Shown: positions 32,171 to 44,381 of the stretch, piece by piece
How positions within the stretch are numbered: position 1 is the first letter of the stretch
Layout of the letters: every line of letters starts with the position of its first letter
Origin: Taxillus chinensis
Taxonomy: Eukaryota > Streptophyta > Magnoliopsida > Santalales > Loranthaceae
Direction: 5' to 3'
Length of the DNA stretch: 64,000 nucleotides
Assembly (NCBI GenBank): GCA_023512835.1
Contig: CM042089.1
Span: forward strand, 15,395,562-15,459,561
Translations under genes and position numbers: made by a program
Notes under the pieces: generated by a model
What the model was told of the DNA's origin: nothing
What the model saw: only the letters and a program-made list of their open reading frames with translations
Databases searched by the model: none

Positions 32171-34943
32171 TCACCAACTTTGTGGACCATCACACAGCCA
32201 CAACTCACAATATGGGCGGGCATTAAGAGGGAAACCTTAGGAAGTTCATGGGTCTCTGATGTGAGGAGCCGTTTAGAGGAACAACTTGACAAGACGTCTG
32301 CTTATAAATGGAAAGATGGCTTACTATGGTATAAAAAATGTGTGGTTATACCACCGGAGTCTGTGTTAAAGCCAATCATCTTACAGGAATTCCATAATTC
32401 AAAGATAGGTGGTCACTCTAGAGTCTTGAGGACGTGGAAAAGGGTTGCACAGGTTTTTCATTGGAATGTGTTGGATCAAGCCCAGAATTTGGATAATGTT
32501 GATAAAGCCTTATGTAATTTGATCTGAGATCTTTTGTGTTTCTTTGATCGTTGCAGAAGATATGTTATTAATCCGGAGATACACTCGTGAGAGCAAAGCT
32601 AAGGACAGGATACATAATCCTGATCCGGACAAGAGTGAGTGTCGTCAAACACTTGGTAAATAACCAAGTCACCAATACATACGGAATAAGAAACATTCGT
32701 GCGGACTAAGAACTTAAAAGCTACGGATTGCGGAATATGTTCCTAGTGCCTCAAACGGACTAAGTCAAACTGATGCAGAGTAAGAGTCTTGGTCTACAAG
32801 GTCACACGAAGTAAAAGGTTAAGTCTTCCCCTCAAGCGAACTAAAGAAGACACGGAGTAAGGGATCCGAGTCTTTCATAGATACGGAGTAAGGAAATATT
32901 GATGCGGAATAAGGACCCGAGTCTTTATTCGCACGGAGTAAGGAAATTAGACACGGAGTAAGGAAATTAGATGCGGAGTAAGGAATCCGGGCCACTCACT
33001 CATACGGAGTAAGGAACTTACATACGGAGTAAGGAACTTACATGCGGAATAAGGAAGCACTGACACGGACTAAGGATTCCAGTACCTAATATATACGGAG
33101 TAAGCAACCACTGACACGGAGTACGGTTCCGAGCTTCATTAGCAACGGAGTAAGGAAAATTACACCGGATCAAGAAGATGCTACTTCAAACTACCGCATT
33201 TAAAGTTATCAGCTCGTGGTGTCCCGATATAAGACAAACTCATTGAGAACCTGAAGAATCTTACACGTGGATCACCCGGATATGTGGACACAACCTCAAT
33301 TATATTTGGGAACTCACAAGGCACTTATACTCTTCAAACCCAAGATCTTGAGCTCCACAAACCGCAGCAATCAAGGCAGAGAGATTACCGAGGAATAGTT
33401 AGTGCTGAACGCATTCCGGAACTATAAGTTCCAAGGTTGTCTCTTAAGAATGTTTGTATAAATATTCATACTTGTACATTTGTGAAGGAGTGCGTATGTG
33501 TGCGAATGAGCCTGAATAACCTGTGTATGCACAAGAGCTCAAAGAGATAATCTAGGCTAGTGTGTGAATCCCTTTGTAAACAGAGTGTAAGAGAGTCTTG
33601 CTTCTATTTTGTTGTATTTATCTCTTGATAATAAAACAAAATACTTTCACTATCTGGTTATCTTCCGCAATGATTCTATCACTTGACTAGATTAGTAGTG
33701 CCTTAAGAGATCAAAAGAGTTTCGATAAGAGCCTATTCACCCCCCTCTAGGCTCCAAGGGACCATCAGAATGGTTTAACAAAGGATGTGCAAGATTATGT
33801 GGCAACTTGTGATGTGTGTCAATGCAACAAAGCTAATTCATGGTCGTCTTCCGGTCTCCTACAACCTTTGCCCATACCAGCACAAGTGTGGGAGGATGTC
33901 TCCATGGATTTTATAGAAGGGTTACCAAGCTTTAACGGAAAGAATGCTATTTTAGTGGTTGTGGGTCACCTAACAAAATATGCCCATTTTATAGGAGTAA
34001 GCCACCCATTCACGGCCAAATTAATAGCAGAGGTATATGTTGAGAACATGGCTCATCACCATGTCGTACCATCCTCAGTGATTGAGATGCCTTCTTCACA
34101 AGCAATTTCTGACGGGAATTCTTTAAACTTCAGGGAACACAACTCAAAATATCATCTGCATACCATTCGGAGATTGATGGGTTGAGCTTGTGAACCGAAG
34201 TTTGTAGCAATATCTTCGCTGCCTCTCTATCCAGGCTCTTACGCAATGGAGGAACCATCTTCCATAGGCAGAATTTTGGTATAACACAACTTTTCACTGA
34301 GCAATTGGGCTCACTCCCTTTCAGTCTCCATGTAGAAGACCACCACCGAGGCTTACCAGTTATTTACCAGGGAGTGCAGTGGTGCACGAGGTGGATAGGG
34401 AGTTAAGGAATCAGGATGAACTGCTTAAATGCTTGAAATAGAATTTGGAAAATGCTGCAAACCACATGAAGTAACGGGTTGATTGCCACCATCGCGATGA
34501 GAATTTCAAAGTCGATGATTGGGTCTTCCTGAAATTGCAACCTTTCAGACAACAGTCAGTGTTTAAGCGTGCTAATCAAAAGCTTGCCAACAAATACTTT
34601 GGGCCTTACCGAGTCTTGGAAAGGATTGGTGTTGTCGCTTACAAATTGGCTTTGCCAGAGCATTCCAAGATCCATCCTGTGTTCCACGTTTCCTGTCTCA
34701 AAAAACGTATTGGGGACAACAAGGTTACCATAGAATATCACCTCCCATCTCTGGTGAGGGGACCATTATACTGGAGCCCTTGGATGTTTAGGACGTCAGA
34801 TGGGTGCCGGAGGGATACTGTTTGGATGCTGAAGTGTTAGTTCAATGGAAATATTTGTTGGCTGAAGAAGCCACATGGGAGCCCACTAAGCAAATACAGA
34901 GTCAATTTCCCAACTTTGACCTTGAGGGCAAGGTCGATATCCC
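32171..34943 (+). pseudogene. Gypsy F integrase and chromodomain, split by a solo LTR
   Basis: Zinc-binding part: GLLWYKKCVVIPP, ILQEFHNSKIGGHSRVLRTW (both His), ending at 32468 where the solo LTR begins. After it (33768 on) DYVATCDVCQCNKA gives the two Cys, then PIPAQVWEDVSMDFIEGLP with the first catalytic Asp. The second Asp/Glu region is scrambled (stops and shifts at 34080-34200). A C-terminal part follows: [43 protein letters not shown], and at 34835-34940 [18 protein letters not shown], a chromodomain. This frame stays open to 35028, so its last residues are encoded by the 3' LTR. Confidence 0.88.
32469..33767 (+). repeat. Solo Sirevirus-type LTR inside Gypsy F integrase
   Basis: Starts TGTTGGATCAAG and ends GGGACCATCA, nearly the same as 2074-3470, including a CGGAGTAAGGA array (about 32840-33150). 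The flanks GAATG at 32464-32468 and 33768-33772 are identical. No primer site or interior follows, so it is a solo LTR left by LTR-LTR recombination. The array is shorter than in 2074-3470, where an extra block of repeats lies at about 2520-2740. Confidence 0.93.
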
Positions 34944-34955
34944 AAGGGGGCGAGA
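34944..34955 (+). other. Gypsy F polypurine tract
   Basis: AAGGGGGCGAGA directly before the LTR start TGATAG. It also encodes residues of the pol frame, which runs through it. Confidence 0.82.
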
Positions 34956-35291
34956 TGATAGACCTCGTCGGGTCAAGCGTTGCAACCCGAAGTACTTGGA
35001 TATGTTGACTACTGGTTGTGGGGATTAGTCTGTTGCTACAGATAAGATGGGAATTATTTGAGTTGCTGCGATTGTGAGGGAGTTTGTTGCACATGAATGA
35101 TGCGCTAATTTGTTACGTTTATTACAGGAGTGGTTGAGCTTTTTTAGGAAGTAATGATTTGTTTAATTATCTATAAATAAATCTACCAGCTGGGGTGTCT
35201 AGCATGGAAAAAGAATTGTAAAGTGGTGTATCTTTAACCCAAATCAGAAAAGTTCTTGATTAATTAATAAATTGCTCATTATGTTTCAACA
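34956..35291 (+). repeat. Gypsy F 3' LTR
   Basis: Copy of 27263-27600. The first ~70 bases are still read by the pol frame (RPRRVKRCNPKYLDML) to a stop at 35026-35028. Right flank is ATAAG. Confidence 0.93.
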
Positions 35292-35460
35292 ATAAGCTGG
35301 GACTGTCTGCTACAGCTAAAGTTAATGATATAAAGGTGGATCCATCTAAGAAACCCAAGTCTTAAGGCTAGTTGGACCCATCCAAAAGAAAGCTGAGCCG
35401 AAGGAAGATGATTTATTTACCTCGTGTTGCGTTAGTCCTTCTACAATCGGGAGATGGATG
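35292..35460 (+). pseudogene. Host-gene-like exon, right side of Gypsy F insertion
   Basis: After the second ATAAG the frame LGLSATAKVNDIKVDPSKK continues in phase with the left part and meets a TAA at 35363-35365. In a shifted frame a further open stretch (LVGPIQKKAEPKEDDLFTSC, then IGRWM) runs to a donor-like ATG|GTAATA at about 35460, so the gene may have continued with a one-base frameshift near 35355. I do not recognise the protein. Confidence 0.45.
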
Positions 35461-35831
35461 GTAATAGATCGTTTTTTGGAATTAAGTATGAATTAGTAAT
35501 GGGAAAATTGAAAGCCAAACAAATTAATGTTAATGTTATAGGTATTTTTCATTTTGGATAAATGGGATGTTTACCGGGTCTGCGACTGTACATCTTTTTT
35601 GATTACTACATTGGCTTTGATTCGGTTGTTGAAGAGGTGTTTTAAAAAAACTTGTTATGGTTTTCAAATTTTTTATAAGCTGTCTTTCTTTTTCCTTTTT
35701 ATTTCTATTGCAACGATCTGGTGATGGGTCGGAAGGATCCCACTTTTGGTTTCAAAAGATAGCTCGGAGGACAATTTTTATGGGGTGGGTGGTTATTTTT
35801 AAAATGTAAATTTAGGTCGAGTTTAGTCAGT
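35461..35831. other. Unassigned sequence
   Basis: Nothing convincing. It could be intron of the disrupted gene. Confidence 0.4.
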
Positions 35832-36899
35832 AGGTTTTTGCATGTAATGGTTTGACACTACACGTATGGTAGTAAAATTCTCATGTCTTTATAGTTCACC
35901 CCATAAGGGAAGTATAGATCCAAAATTCATAGAGCATGCAACTGTGACTAGGAGTAGAAAAACATGCCAAGATTCCAAATTCAGAACGGAAAAGGAAGAA
36001 AGTCAAATCCCAAATTCAGAAGCAAGATGATAACAAATAACAAGGACACCAAGTTAATTAAGGGAAAAAATATACACATATTTAAAAGAAAATAAATTAT
36101 TAAAACACACACACTCCATGTCCAAATTACAATTTCTCAGAATTTGATGAAGCATGTACATTCAAGTCAAAATCCAGTATAGAGATGCCCTGTCTGGAAA
36201 AAGAAAGAGAGTTAGCTATCTCTTATGAAACCTATAGGTAATATGAACAGAAAAAGAAATAATAATAATAATAATAATAATTAAAAAAGTGGGTTTACAG
36301 TTTTACGAAAATATAATGCACCTATAGGATTTATAAGCAAGAAGGTGTTATTGGAGCAAAACATGAAAACATCAAACACATGCGTGGGGAGAGAGAGAAA
36401 TTGCAACAAAAATTTCAAATCCAAAACAAAAACAACATATAAAAATTGCATGATTCGAGTTTATTTTTTCAATTGGAAAGTGAGGACAAAGAACTGGCTT
36501 CTTGATGGGCAATCTGGTACCCACATATGCAAAATTAATAATTCCATTTATCTGTTTAAAAATAAAACACTATCATCTAAATAATGAGAGAAAACCAATT
36601 CCCCCTAACTCCCTAGCAAGCATTAGTCATAGATTTACACCTGGAAACGAAACGCAAACAATATGCACCTTATAGCAGTGGATTATGCAACGGATCACAA
36701 TATCTGAATCTCCCAGCGTTTCCTCCTTACATCGGGATGCCACATCCTTTAACCGGGTGCCACAACATAAATTGTACAAATTACTAAACTAATCTCAAGT
36801 GTATTAACATTAAAATCATTAATTGGTTTTTTGTATTTTTAAAAACAATTCTAAGAAAATACGATAAAACAATAATAAAGCTCCCATCTTTATTTCAAA
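35832..36899. repeat. 1.07-kb segment duplicated in the CACTA element
   Basis: Almost identical to 46454-47517: both start AGGTTTTTGCATGTAATGG and end CCCATCTTTATTTCAAA. Differences include a longer AAT microsatellite here (about 36259-36281) and a few substitutions or small indels near 36640-36790. It has no coding support; the same 79-codon open frame occurs in both copies only because the sequence is the same. The flanks are unrelated in the two places. Confidence 0.9.
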
Positions 36900-38442
36900 G
36901 ATTTTAATTGAAAATATATATAATAGAATTGAATTTGAAACAAGTTAATTGAATGAATATGATAAATGGAAATAAGCTTTTTTGATTAGAGATAAGTTCA
37001 ATTGATAAATGTGATTGGAGTTTGGATTTCACTTTGATGTAATTTACTAACATTATGTCTATAGTTCATACTAATTCGATTTACATTATAGATAACATTT
37101 AATGGAGGGCACCTAACCTCTAATCGGCATGAATTAGCCTTTTCCAAGTGGCAATAACAAGGTGAACACCCTAGCATGGGGGATGGGTGACCCTTTAAGA
37201 TTTGGGTTGTTTAGTCTAAAGCTAACACCGTGCCCACTCTTAACATGGTATCCTAGGTTGACGCTTGAGTTGCATGTCAGGCAACACCTACTTCGAGAGT
37301 ATCTTGATTTTTCTAGATGCTTATGCTCCATTTTCCAATCAGAACATAAATACCTAATATGATAAAATGAAATGACCAAATCCATTTTATATTTAAACCC
37401 AAGATATTCAATAAACATTCATAAGATGAAAAAGATTAAACTAAAACATTTCAAATTAATTCATTACATCAAACTCCATCCTAACCTCAATCAAGGGTTT
37501 TTAAGCTTCCATAATTTGTTTGAAGAAAATAGAATTACACACCATGGAATAAGAATACACAAAAGAAAAGCTTGCCTATTTAGACCAAGAAATTCCAAGG
37601 TTGATCTTCTTTTCCTTTAAATTTGCCTTCAAGCTTCAAGCGATTCCCCAAACCTCCTCTCTCCCTTTCTCTTCTCTAGATGAATGGTATAATGGTGGAT
37701 GATTCTTGGATCACTAGATCACTGGATGTTTTACAATGGAGGATCCGATGCCTTTTATGGCCTTCTAGCCCCCTGATTTTGAATATTTGAATTTGAATCT
37801 TGCATAAATCCTCCATAATTCTTCAAGTTAAATAGCCCCTCTTAAATTTCTTGTAACTCCCTTATTTTTGATTTTGAAAATGAGATTAAACACTCTCTTA
37901 AATCCCAAATAGACTTTAGCCCAAATGTATAACACCCTTTTTGAATTTGATTTTCTTCAATTAATTCCCCTTTGACTTGAATATTTGGAGCATGTCCTTT
38001 GATCAAATGACTTCAATCCCAAGGGAATAAGTAAGCTACAAAAAGTCACATCGCTTAAATTTTGGGCTTTGGTCAGGTGAAGAAAGCTTCACCCGACCAC
38101 CTCCAAACGACGTGATTTCACTTTTGACAAGGAGAATATCTTTATATGTGCTCTAAGAACTCATCTCTAAAATATGGGATTCACCCGACCAACTTAAAAT
38201 TTGGTCGTCCATGATCTTTGGTTTTTGGGATTCTCTTCCTTCTCGTTGCTTTGGTGAATTCTTCCTTGATTTTTGGATTCTGTCAAAATATAGCAAAAAT
38301 ACCACAAAAACTACAAGAAATCCTCTTTTTTTGGGTTAGGCATGAAAATGTGAGAATGTAACTCATTAGGGCATTAAATGAAGCAAAAGAGTATAAGAAC
38401 GTACTCAAAATGGCCCTAAAAGGGGGGGTATAAATCCCTCCG
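36900..38442. other. Unassigned, AT-rich, possibly old retroelement debris
   Basis: No gene seen. 37095-37300 has a block with GGGTGACCCTTTAAGA and TCCTAGGTTGACGC that looks repeat-like, and 38040-38210 repeats GGTCAGGTGAAGAAAGC/CACCCGACCA words. The sequence turns into the C-array spacer at about 38443. Confidence 0.4.
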
Positions 38443-38605
38443 ATCAACTAGTGACTTGGTGGACACGATACGTGCGGTCCTTTACCCGGTCAACCCCCAT
38501 CTCTTAGGGTTTCCTTCCCAACTCGGGATTAGGGACCATGATGTCTCATAGTCACAGAGTGCTCGATTCTAGCACGGATACTGGCCACAACCGCTTTGAT
38601 ACCGT
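38443..38605 (-). other. Partial C spacer with primer site
   Basis: Matches 52255-52416. Primer site complement GCTTTGATACC at 38593-38603, two mismatches from consensus. The polypurine end is missing. Confidence 0.68.
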
Positions 38606-38867
38606 TGTCACGGGCCCGGTGTTTTCACCCGTGCAGCACTTAATCACCCTAATGGATGCCTCCGAGTAATCCATACCGATTGGGACACACGCAGACTACT
38701 TTCACCCTACCTTAGGCTCCCTGGGAAAATGGCTCCAATTCTCGACCCGGTTGTGTAAGGATGGCCAAGTCCCCTCTTCAATGTCAAGTCTAAGACTAAG
38801 GGCATACACCCGCATTCAACCATGTCGGTAGGTCGGAATTTCCAAAAAGCTCCATTGATTTCACACC
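38606..38867 (-). repeat. LTR C1, left part
   Basis: TGTCACGGGCCCGGTG start; interrupted by Gypsy B after the target sequence CACAC (38862-38866). The remainder is at 52003-52130; together they total about 385 bp, the same as LTR C3. Confidence 0.75.
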
Positions 38868-40771
38868 TGTCACGCCCCAATTTCCTTTCACTTGAAAATG
38901 GGTAGTGACCGCCCATACCCGCACCAAAAGGTTCAAGAGGTTGGTGCAAGCACCTAAAAGAAAAAGGACTTGACAAGGGTGTTGTCCCAAACTTGTACAA
39001 CCAGGCTACATGCCACGGGGCATGCTCCTGCTCCCAAACCATGCATACAACCACAAATTAAGTAATAATCATGTCTCAATTTATTACATTTCAAAAGGGG
39101 CTCAAAGTCCATTATAACTCGGTTGGGGAAAAACTCCCATCAAACCACAACATATTGTTTACAAACAAACCAAACCATAAAAGACAAATCCATAGAAAAA
39201 CAATAAGATTAATATAAAATCTTCGGCCTCGGTAGCCTACCACCACAGCTCCTTCACCTACCACTGCTAGACCCTACAAAAGAACAGTTTATAGGACGGG
39301 TGAGCAAACCATAGCTCAAGTAAGGTTCTAGTCTCCCCCGGACCCGTCCCACTTTACAATATGCATGACAAGTGTATGCTTGTGCTCGTGTAGTGCCTAA
39401 AACTAAATAGCACACATCACCTAGTAACACACCGTTTACCTGTGCCCACACTGGAGGGCAGAGGACACCCCGCCACCACGGCGACATGACATACCACATC
39501 CAGGCGAATGTTGCATGGTCACCAATACAACATTTTCCACCCGAGTCAGATATGGCCATCACCTCCTCGGATGCCATACCTACCCTCGGGAATGGGTGCA
39601 GACCGAGCCCACCGTCGTGAGTGCTACACCGAGACTCAGGACCGCAATCCTGGCCAAATCTCAAAAGGGGGTCCAGTAGTTATGCCTGGCCCTTAAGTCA
39701 TCTCAACCCACAAGTGTTTGGGTACTCATTCTCAAATACAAGGTCACAAGATCTCGGCAAATACATTTCAAGTACATCCCAGGTAAACACGGCTCAAACG
39801 CAAGTGTAACTCAAGAATGCAACTCGGGCATACATCTCAACTCAGACAAAGTAACTCGGAGAGCACAACTCAAATATATCAATGCAACTCAGCAAGCATA
39901 ACTCAGATATACAAATGTAAATCAATAGTGCATTCGCTCATCTTCGTGCAACAACAATCACTAACATTCACGGTTTACGATTCTACCAACATAGGTGTTT
40001 TTGAGCTGTTTTGACAAATTTTAAGACAAATTCAACTCATGCTTATTACCCAAATCACTCTATTTTTCACACAACGACTTCTGGCTAAATGGGACAGCCA
40101 AAAGAAGCAAAATGAAGGGTGCACGTCATATGGGCCATATGGCGTGCGGGGGTATTTTTGGCTCCCTACATTCTACACACCAGGGAAGTCCGGGGTAAAT
40201 TTTCATGGTATTTGGACCCGCACGCCAATTGGGGATATGGCGTGCAAATTGGCGTGCGACCATGTTTTTGCATGGTTTTCTTTGTTTTGTTATTCTAAAG
40301 ACTTCTCTCTAAAGGACCCACCTCCAATTCCGGTTAGTTTGTAAATTATTAGGCTTTAAACCTAGGATACAAGGCCTATTTTCAATTTCACCTTTACACT
40401 CATGCTTAACCACCCATCCAGGACAAACCCAAGCCATCCAAATCAATTTTCCCTCGGATATCTATTGAAAATCTCACAATAAACCGACACGTGCTTATAT
40501 ATATATATAGGTATATACTCAACATCACATCCATGACAGGTAAAAATCCATAATTTTGTGAGAGAGTTTCAGGGGGTTGATCAAGAAATCCCTACCTCAA
40601 GAATGGGAATACAACAGATCGTTGTATCCTAGCTACCTCAACGCCTCCGGTCTCTTGTCGTCAGCAAGAAACCTAGATCGTCGGCCTTGGATCGTCTCCC
40701 TCCTTCTCTCGGCCGTCTCTCCCTCTCTCTAGTTGTCTCTCCCTCTCTCTGGCCGTCTCTCCCTCTCTCTG

Positions 40772-40811
<40 letters not shown>

Positions 40812-41252
40812 GATGGCTACAAGGGTTACAAGGGGTCCAGAACCCTAATCCTTTGAACTCTACCTTTTTATATAGACCCCTCTTAATCAAAACGACGTAG
40901 TTTTGATCAAGAGAATCCTACATCAAAACGACATAGTTTTGATTAATTTAAAACCCAACATTTAAAAGCCCAAAGGCCAAGGTTTTCTAACCCACCTCTT
41001 AAGCTCAATAGCCCAATTCATTAAGTCCAACAAATATGTAAAATAAATCCCTCAAATAAAAGTTAATTGGAATATTTAAATATATGCGAAATTCCAAAAA
41101 ATACCCCTCAGGGCCTCAAACTCCAAAATCAGCCCAAGTATAGTCAAAATTCTCCATTTGACTAGCACCTCACTGTTTCGATGTTCATTCTCTAAGACAA
41201 GGTCTCTTACTCAAGGCTAACTCCAAGAACCCCTCAAACACGGGTCCTTACA
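38868..41252 (-). repeat. Gypsy B 3' LTR
   Basis: Plus-strand ends TGTCACGCCCC and GGGTCCTTACA. Contains two ACGT palindromes (40886-40907 and 40922-40943), a TATA box (about 40867-40874 as TTTTTATATA on plus), a CT microsatellite (about 40778-40808) and hairpin-like blocks at 40120-40147 and 40215-40262. Confidence 0.92.
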
Positions 41253-41265
41253 TCCTCTCCCTCTT
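41253..41265 (-). other. Gypsy B polypurine tract
   Basis: Minus strand AAGAGGGAGAGGA next to the LTR. Confidence 0.82.
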
Positions 41266-41362
41266 AAAGACTTTTCATCCTCGAAAAGAAAACTTGGAAT
41301 GAGGAAACGACCACAACCAATGAACACAATGTGCAACAACAAAAATAATCAATAGTACCTGA

Positions 41363-42692
41363 TTACGTTGATGTTTGATGTTTGCCTTCCTCCCCTCCTT
41401 TAGGGTTGTTCGTCCTCGAACAAATTAGGGTAGTGAGCACGCATCTTAGCTTCACGTTCCCAAGTCTCTTCCTCCATACCTCGGTGTTTCCACAGTACTC
41501 GAACCAACGGAATAGCCTTTCCTCGTAGTTGCTTCTCACGCCTATCCAAAATGCATAGAGGTGCCTCGACAACCGTCATATCCTCCTCAATATCCAGAGT
41601 ACTCCAGTCCAACACATGTGTGGGATCGGGATGATATGCTCACACTCGGGATACATGGAAGACATTATGCACCCGACTCAAACGGGAGGTAATGCCAACC
41701 TATATGCAACAGTCCGACCCTACTCAATATCCGAAATGGGCCTACGTATTGCGGAGATAACTTAGACCCCCTTCCAAATCGCTTATGTCCCCTCCGTGGG
41801 GAAACACGAAGGAACACGTGGTCTCCAACCAAAAATTCCAACGGACGGCGTCGGTGATCTCGCATAAGACTTTTGTCTGCTCTCCGAGTGTAAGAAGGCG
41901 CCGCCTAATCAGTTGTACTTTTGTCGTAGCCTCTTGGACCAATTGAGGTCCCAACATAGCTGCCTCTCCGACCCCTGGCCCAACACAATGGAGACCGACA
42001 GGGTCTACCATACAAAGCCTCAAATGGGGCCATTCCTATGGAAGCTTGGTCACCGTTATTATAGGCAAACTCTACCAGGGGAAGGTGAGAAGCCCATGAT
42101 CTTCCAAAATCAAGCACACAAGCTCTCAACAAATCTTTTAGTGTCCGAATAGTCCTCTCTCGACCGACCATCGGTCTCGGGGTGATAAGCAGTACTCAAA
42201 TTAAGTCGTTCCCCAATGCTTCTTGCAAACCACTCCAAAATCGTGAGGTAAATCGTGCATCTCTGCCTGAAACAATAGACACGGGTACTCCATGCAATCG
42301 GACAATTTCATCAATATACAACTAGCTTAACGTCCCGATGGAGTCTCGCTCCCGGATAGCCAAGAAATGGGCTAATTTGGTCAATCGGTCTACAATGACC
42401 CAAATCATGTCTTTCCTCCCCTGAAGTAGTAGGAAGTCCTGTCACAAAGTCCATTGTAATATGTTCCCACTTCCACTCGGCCACAGGCAAAGGCTGCGAT
42501 TGACCAGCAGGTAAGGCACCTGGAAACAAACTCTGCTATACTTCTCTTCAATCCCGGCCACCGGAACCGTGCTCGCATGGTGTGATACATCTTTGTCCCT
42601 CCTGGATGTACAACCAAACGGGAATGATGAAACTCCCTCATCACATCCTCTCGAAGGAAGGGCGGTATTATCGGACGCCCCTGAAATCTCAA
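41363..42692 (-). pseudogene. Gypsy B integrase and chromodomain-like tail
   Basis: Pieces on the minus strand: 42405-42692 (LREDVMREFHHSRLVVHPGGTKMYH, then SRCLTC, the zinc-binding part), 42311-42529 (WKWEHITMDFVTGLP, first Asp), 41905-42171 (RTIRTLKDLLRACVLDF, LVEFAYNN), 41665-41865 (EFLVGDHVFLRVSP, GPFRILSRVG) and 41400-41615 (LDRREKQLRGKAIPLVRVLW, then EETWEREAKMR), the last being the chromodomain-like tail. At least four frameshifts or stops separate them. The second catalytic Asp and the Glu region (42180-42300) is only readable across shifts. Confidence 0.85.
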
Positions 42693-42879
42693 CTCATGTT
42701 CGGCTCCCTCTGTCTACTCTACCGATATCTCACCAACCTCTATCCGGGCCCGGATTACTTCACAGTCCACGTCCCCAACCGTCCATCATGAACACGTTGA
42801 TACAATTCCGGCATCACAGTGATAGGACACGGGATTACTTCCTCATCGCTAAGATTAGGATGTCTTGAAGCACTGCTAA

Positions 42880-44269
42880 CTGTTCCATCATTTTCCATTA
42901 TCTCATGGAAACCTCAACTTTTCCCTTCCTACTCGGCGCGTCAAGAACTACATTCCCCTTCCCAGGCGTATAGGAGAGTGTAAAATCAAACATTTGCAGT
43001 ACTCAACCCATCTCCTCTGTCTCAAATTCAGGTCTCTTTGGGTAAAGATATACCGTAGGCTTTTGTGGTCGGTGTATACCACAAATTTCTCCCCCAAAAG
43101 GTAATGTTGCCAAGATTTTAGGGCAAAAATAATCGCTCGCTAACTCCAGTCGTGCGTTGGGTAATTCTCGCTCATGGGGCTTCACTGTCGCGAGCCATAT
43201 GCTATGACTTTGTTCTCCTGCATCAGGACACACCCCAATCCAACTCGAGATGCATCACAATACACCTCGTATGGCACTCCCTCCTGCGGTAGACTCAACA
43301 CCGGTGCGGTAGTTAGACGAGTCTTCAATTCCTCAAAAGCTTGCCGACACTTGTCTGTCCACTCGAATTTGGCTCCTTTCGGTGTCAGGGCTGTCATCGG
43401 TGCCGCCAACCGAGAAAATCCTTCCACAAAATGCCGGTAATACCCCGCCGGGACCCAAGAAACTGCGGATCTCAAAAACGTTCGTGGGCCGCTTCCAAGA
43501 TGATACCGACTCAATCTTGGTTGGGTCCACTCTAACTCCTTCGGCGGATACCACATGTCCAAGAAAATGCACCTCTTGCATCCGAAGTCGCACTTGCTAA
43601 ATTTAACATACAATTGATGATCTTGTAGTGTCTGCAACACCATGGTCAGGTGCTCCTCATGCTCGGTTCGTGTCTTAGAGTACACGAGAATGTCGTCAAT
43701 AAATACCACCACGAAAGAATCTAGGTATGGGGCAAATACTTGATTCATCGGATGCATGAACACCGCCGGCGCATTCATAAGCCCAAAAGGCATCACTAAC
43801 CACTCATAGTGTCCGTATCCGCACCCGAATCGTTGTCTTAGGGATGTCCTCCTTCATGACCCTCAATTGATGGTATCCCGATCGTAGATCAATCTTTGAG
43901 AACCACCGTGCTCCACTCACTGGTCAAATAAATCATCGATCCGTGGTAAAGGGTATTTGTTCTTGACCGTCACTTGATTCAGCCTTCGGTAATCAATACG
44001 AGTCGTAACGACCCATCCGCCTTCTTAGCAAACAGACCCGGTGCACCCCAAGGTGAGGTACTTGGGCGAATAAAACCTTTATCTCCCGGTTCCTTTATTT
44101 GCTTCCGAAGCTCCTGTAACTCGGCAGGTCCCATCCGGTATGCTACTTGGGAGATGGGTCCCACCCTTGGCAAAAGTTCAATCGTGAACTTAATACTTCT
44201 ATTTGGGGGCAATTCCAACAATTCCCCAGGAAACACATCCTGGAAATTTTCAACAACATCTGGCCACAA
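42880..44269 (-). pseudogene. Gypsy B reverse transcriptase and RNase H
   Basis: Frame 43979-44269: [51 protein letters not shown]. Frame 43182-43796: MMPFGLMNAPAVF, FIDDILVYSK (both Asp of the active site kept, unlike Gypsy A), then a shift (43333-43593 carries the [11 protein letters not shown] part) and back to [32 protein letters not shown]. Degenerate RNase H continues to about 42880. The double frameshift, out and back, within 43400-43600 leaves a garbled segment. Confidence 0.88.
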
Positions 44270-44381
44270 CCTTTTCTCTAAGTTACCTTCCTCCTCAAAG
44301 GTTAGAGTGGCAAGTCTATGGGTAATATTACCTCATAGCTCCCTTGTCGGTCCCGGCTCTCCCAAAGATTTTTTATCCCAT

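Larger units (their letters stand above)
27263..35291 (+). mobile_element. Gypsy 'F', Reina-like chromovirus with both LTRs
   Basis: Short LTRs (27263-27600 and 34956-35291) flank gag, protease, reverse transcriptase, RNase H, integrase and a chromodomain, all on the plus strand. Small LTRs (~337 bp) and the chromodomain tail fit the Reina lineage. The flanking 5 bp ATAAG are identical at 27258-27262 and 35292-35296. Two later solo LTRs are inside: 28528-30122 and 32469-33767. Removing these gives an original length near 5.1 kb, normal for Reina. It has many nonsense codons and damaged active sites. Confidence 0.93.

Noticed and set aside
39254..39664. 136-codon frame similar in three LTRs (780-1073, 39254-39664, 50122-50457) as a conserved protein
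   Set aside because: It lies within B-type LTR sequence that is similar at DNA level; the frame has different ends in each copy, as expected without coding constraint.
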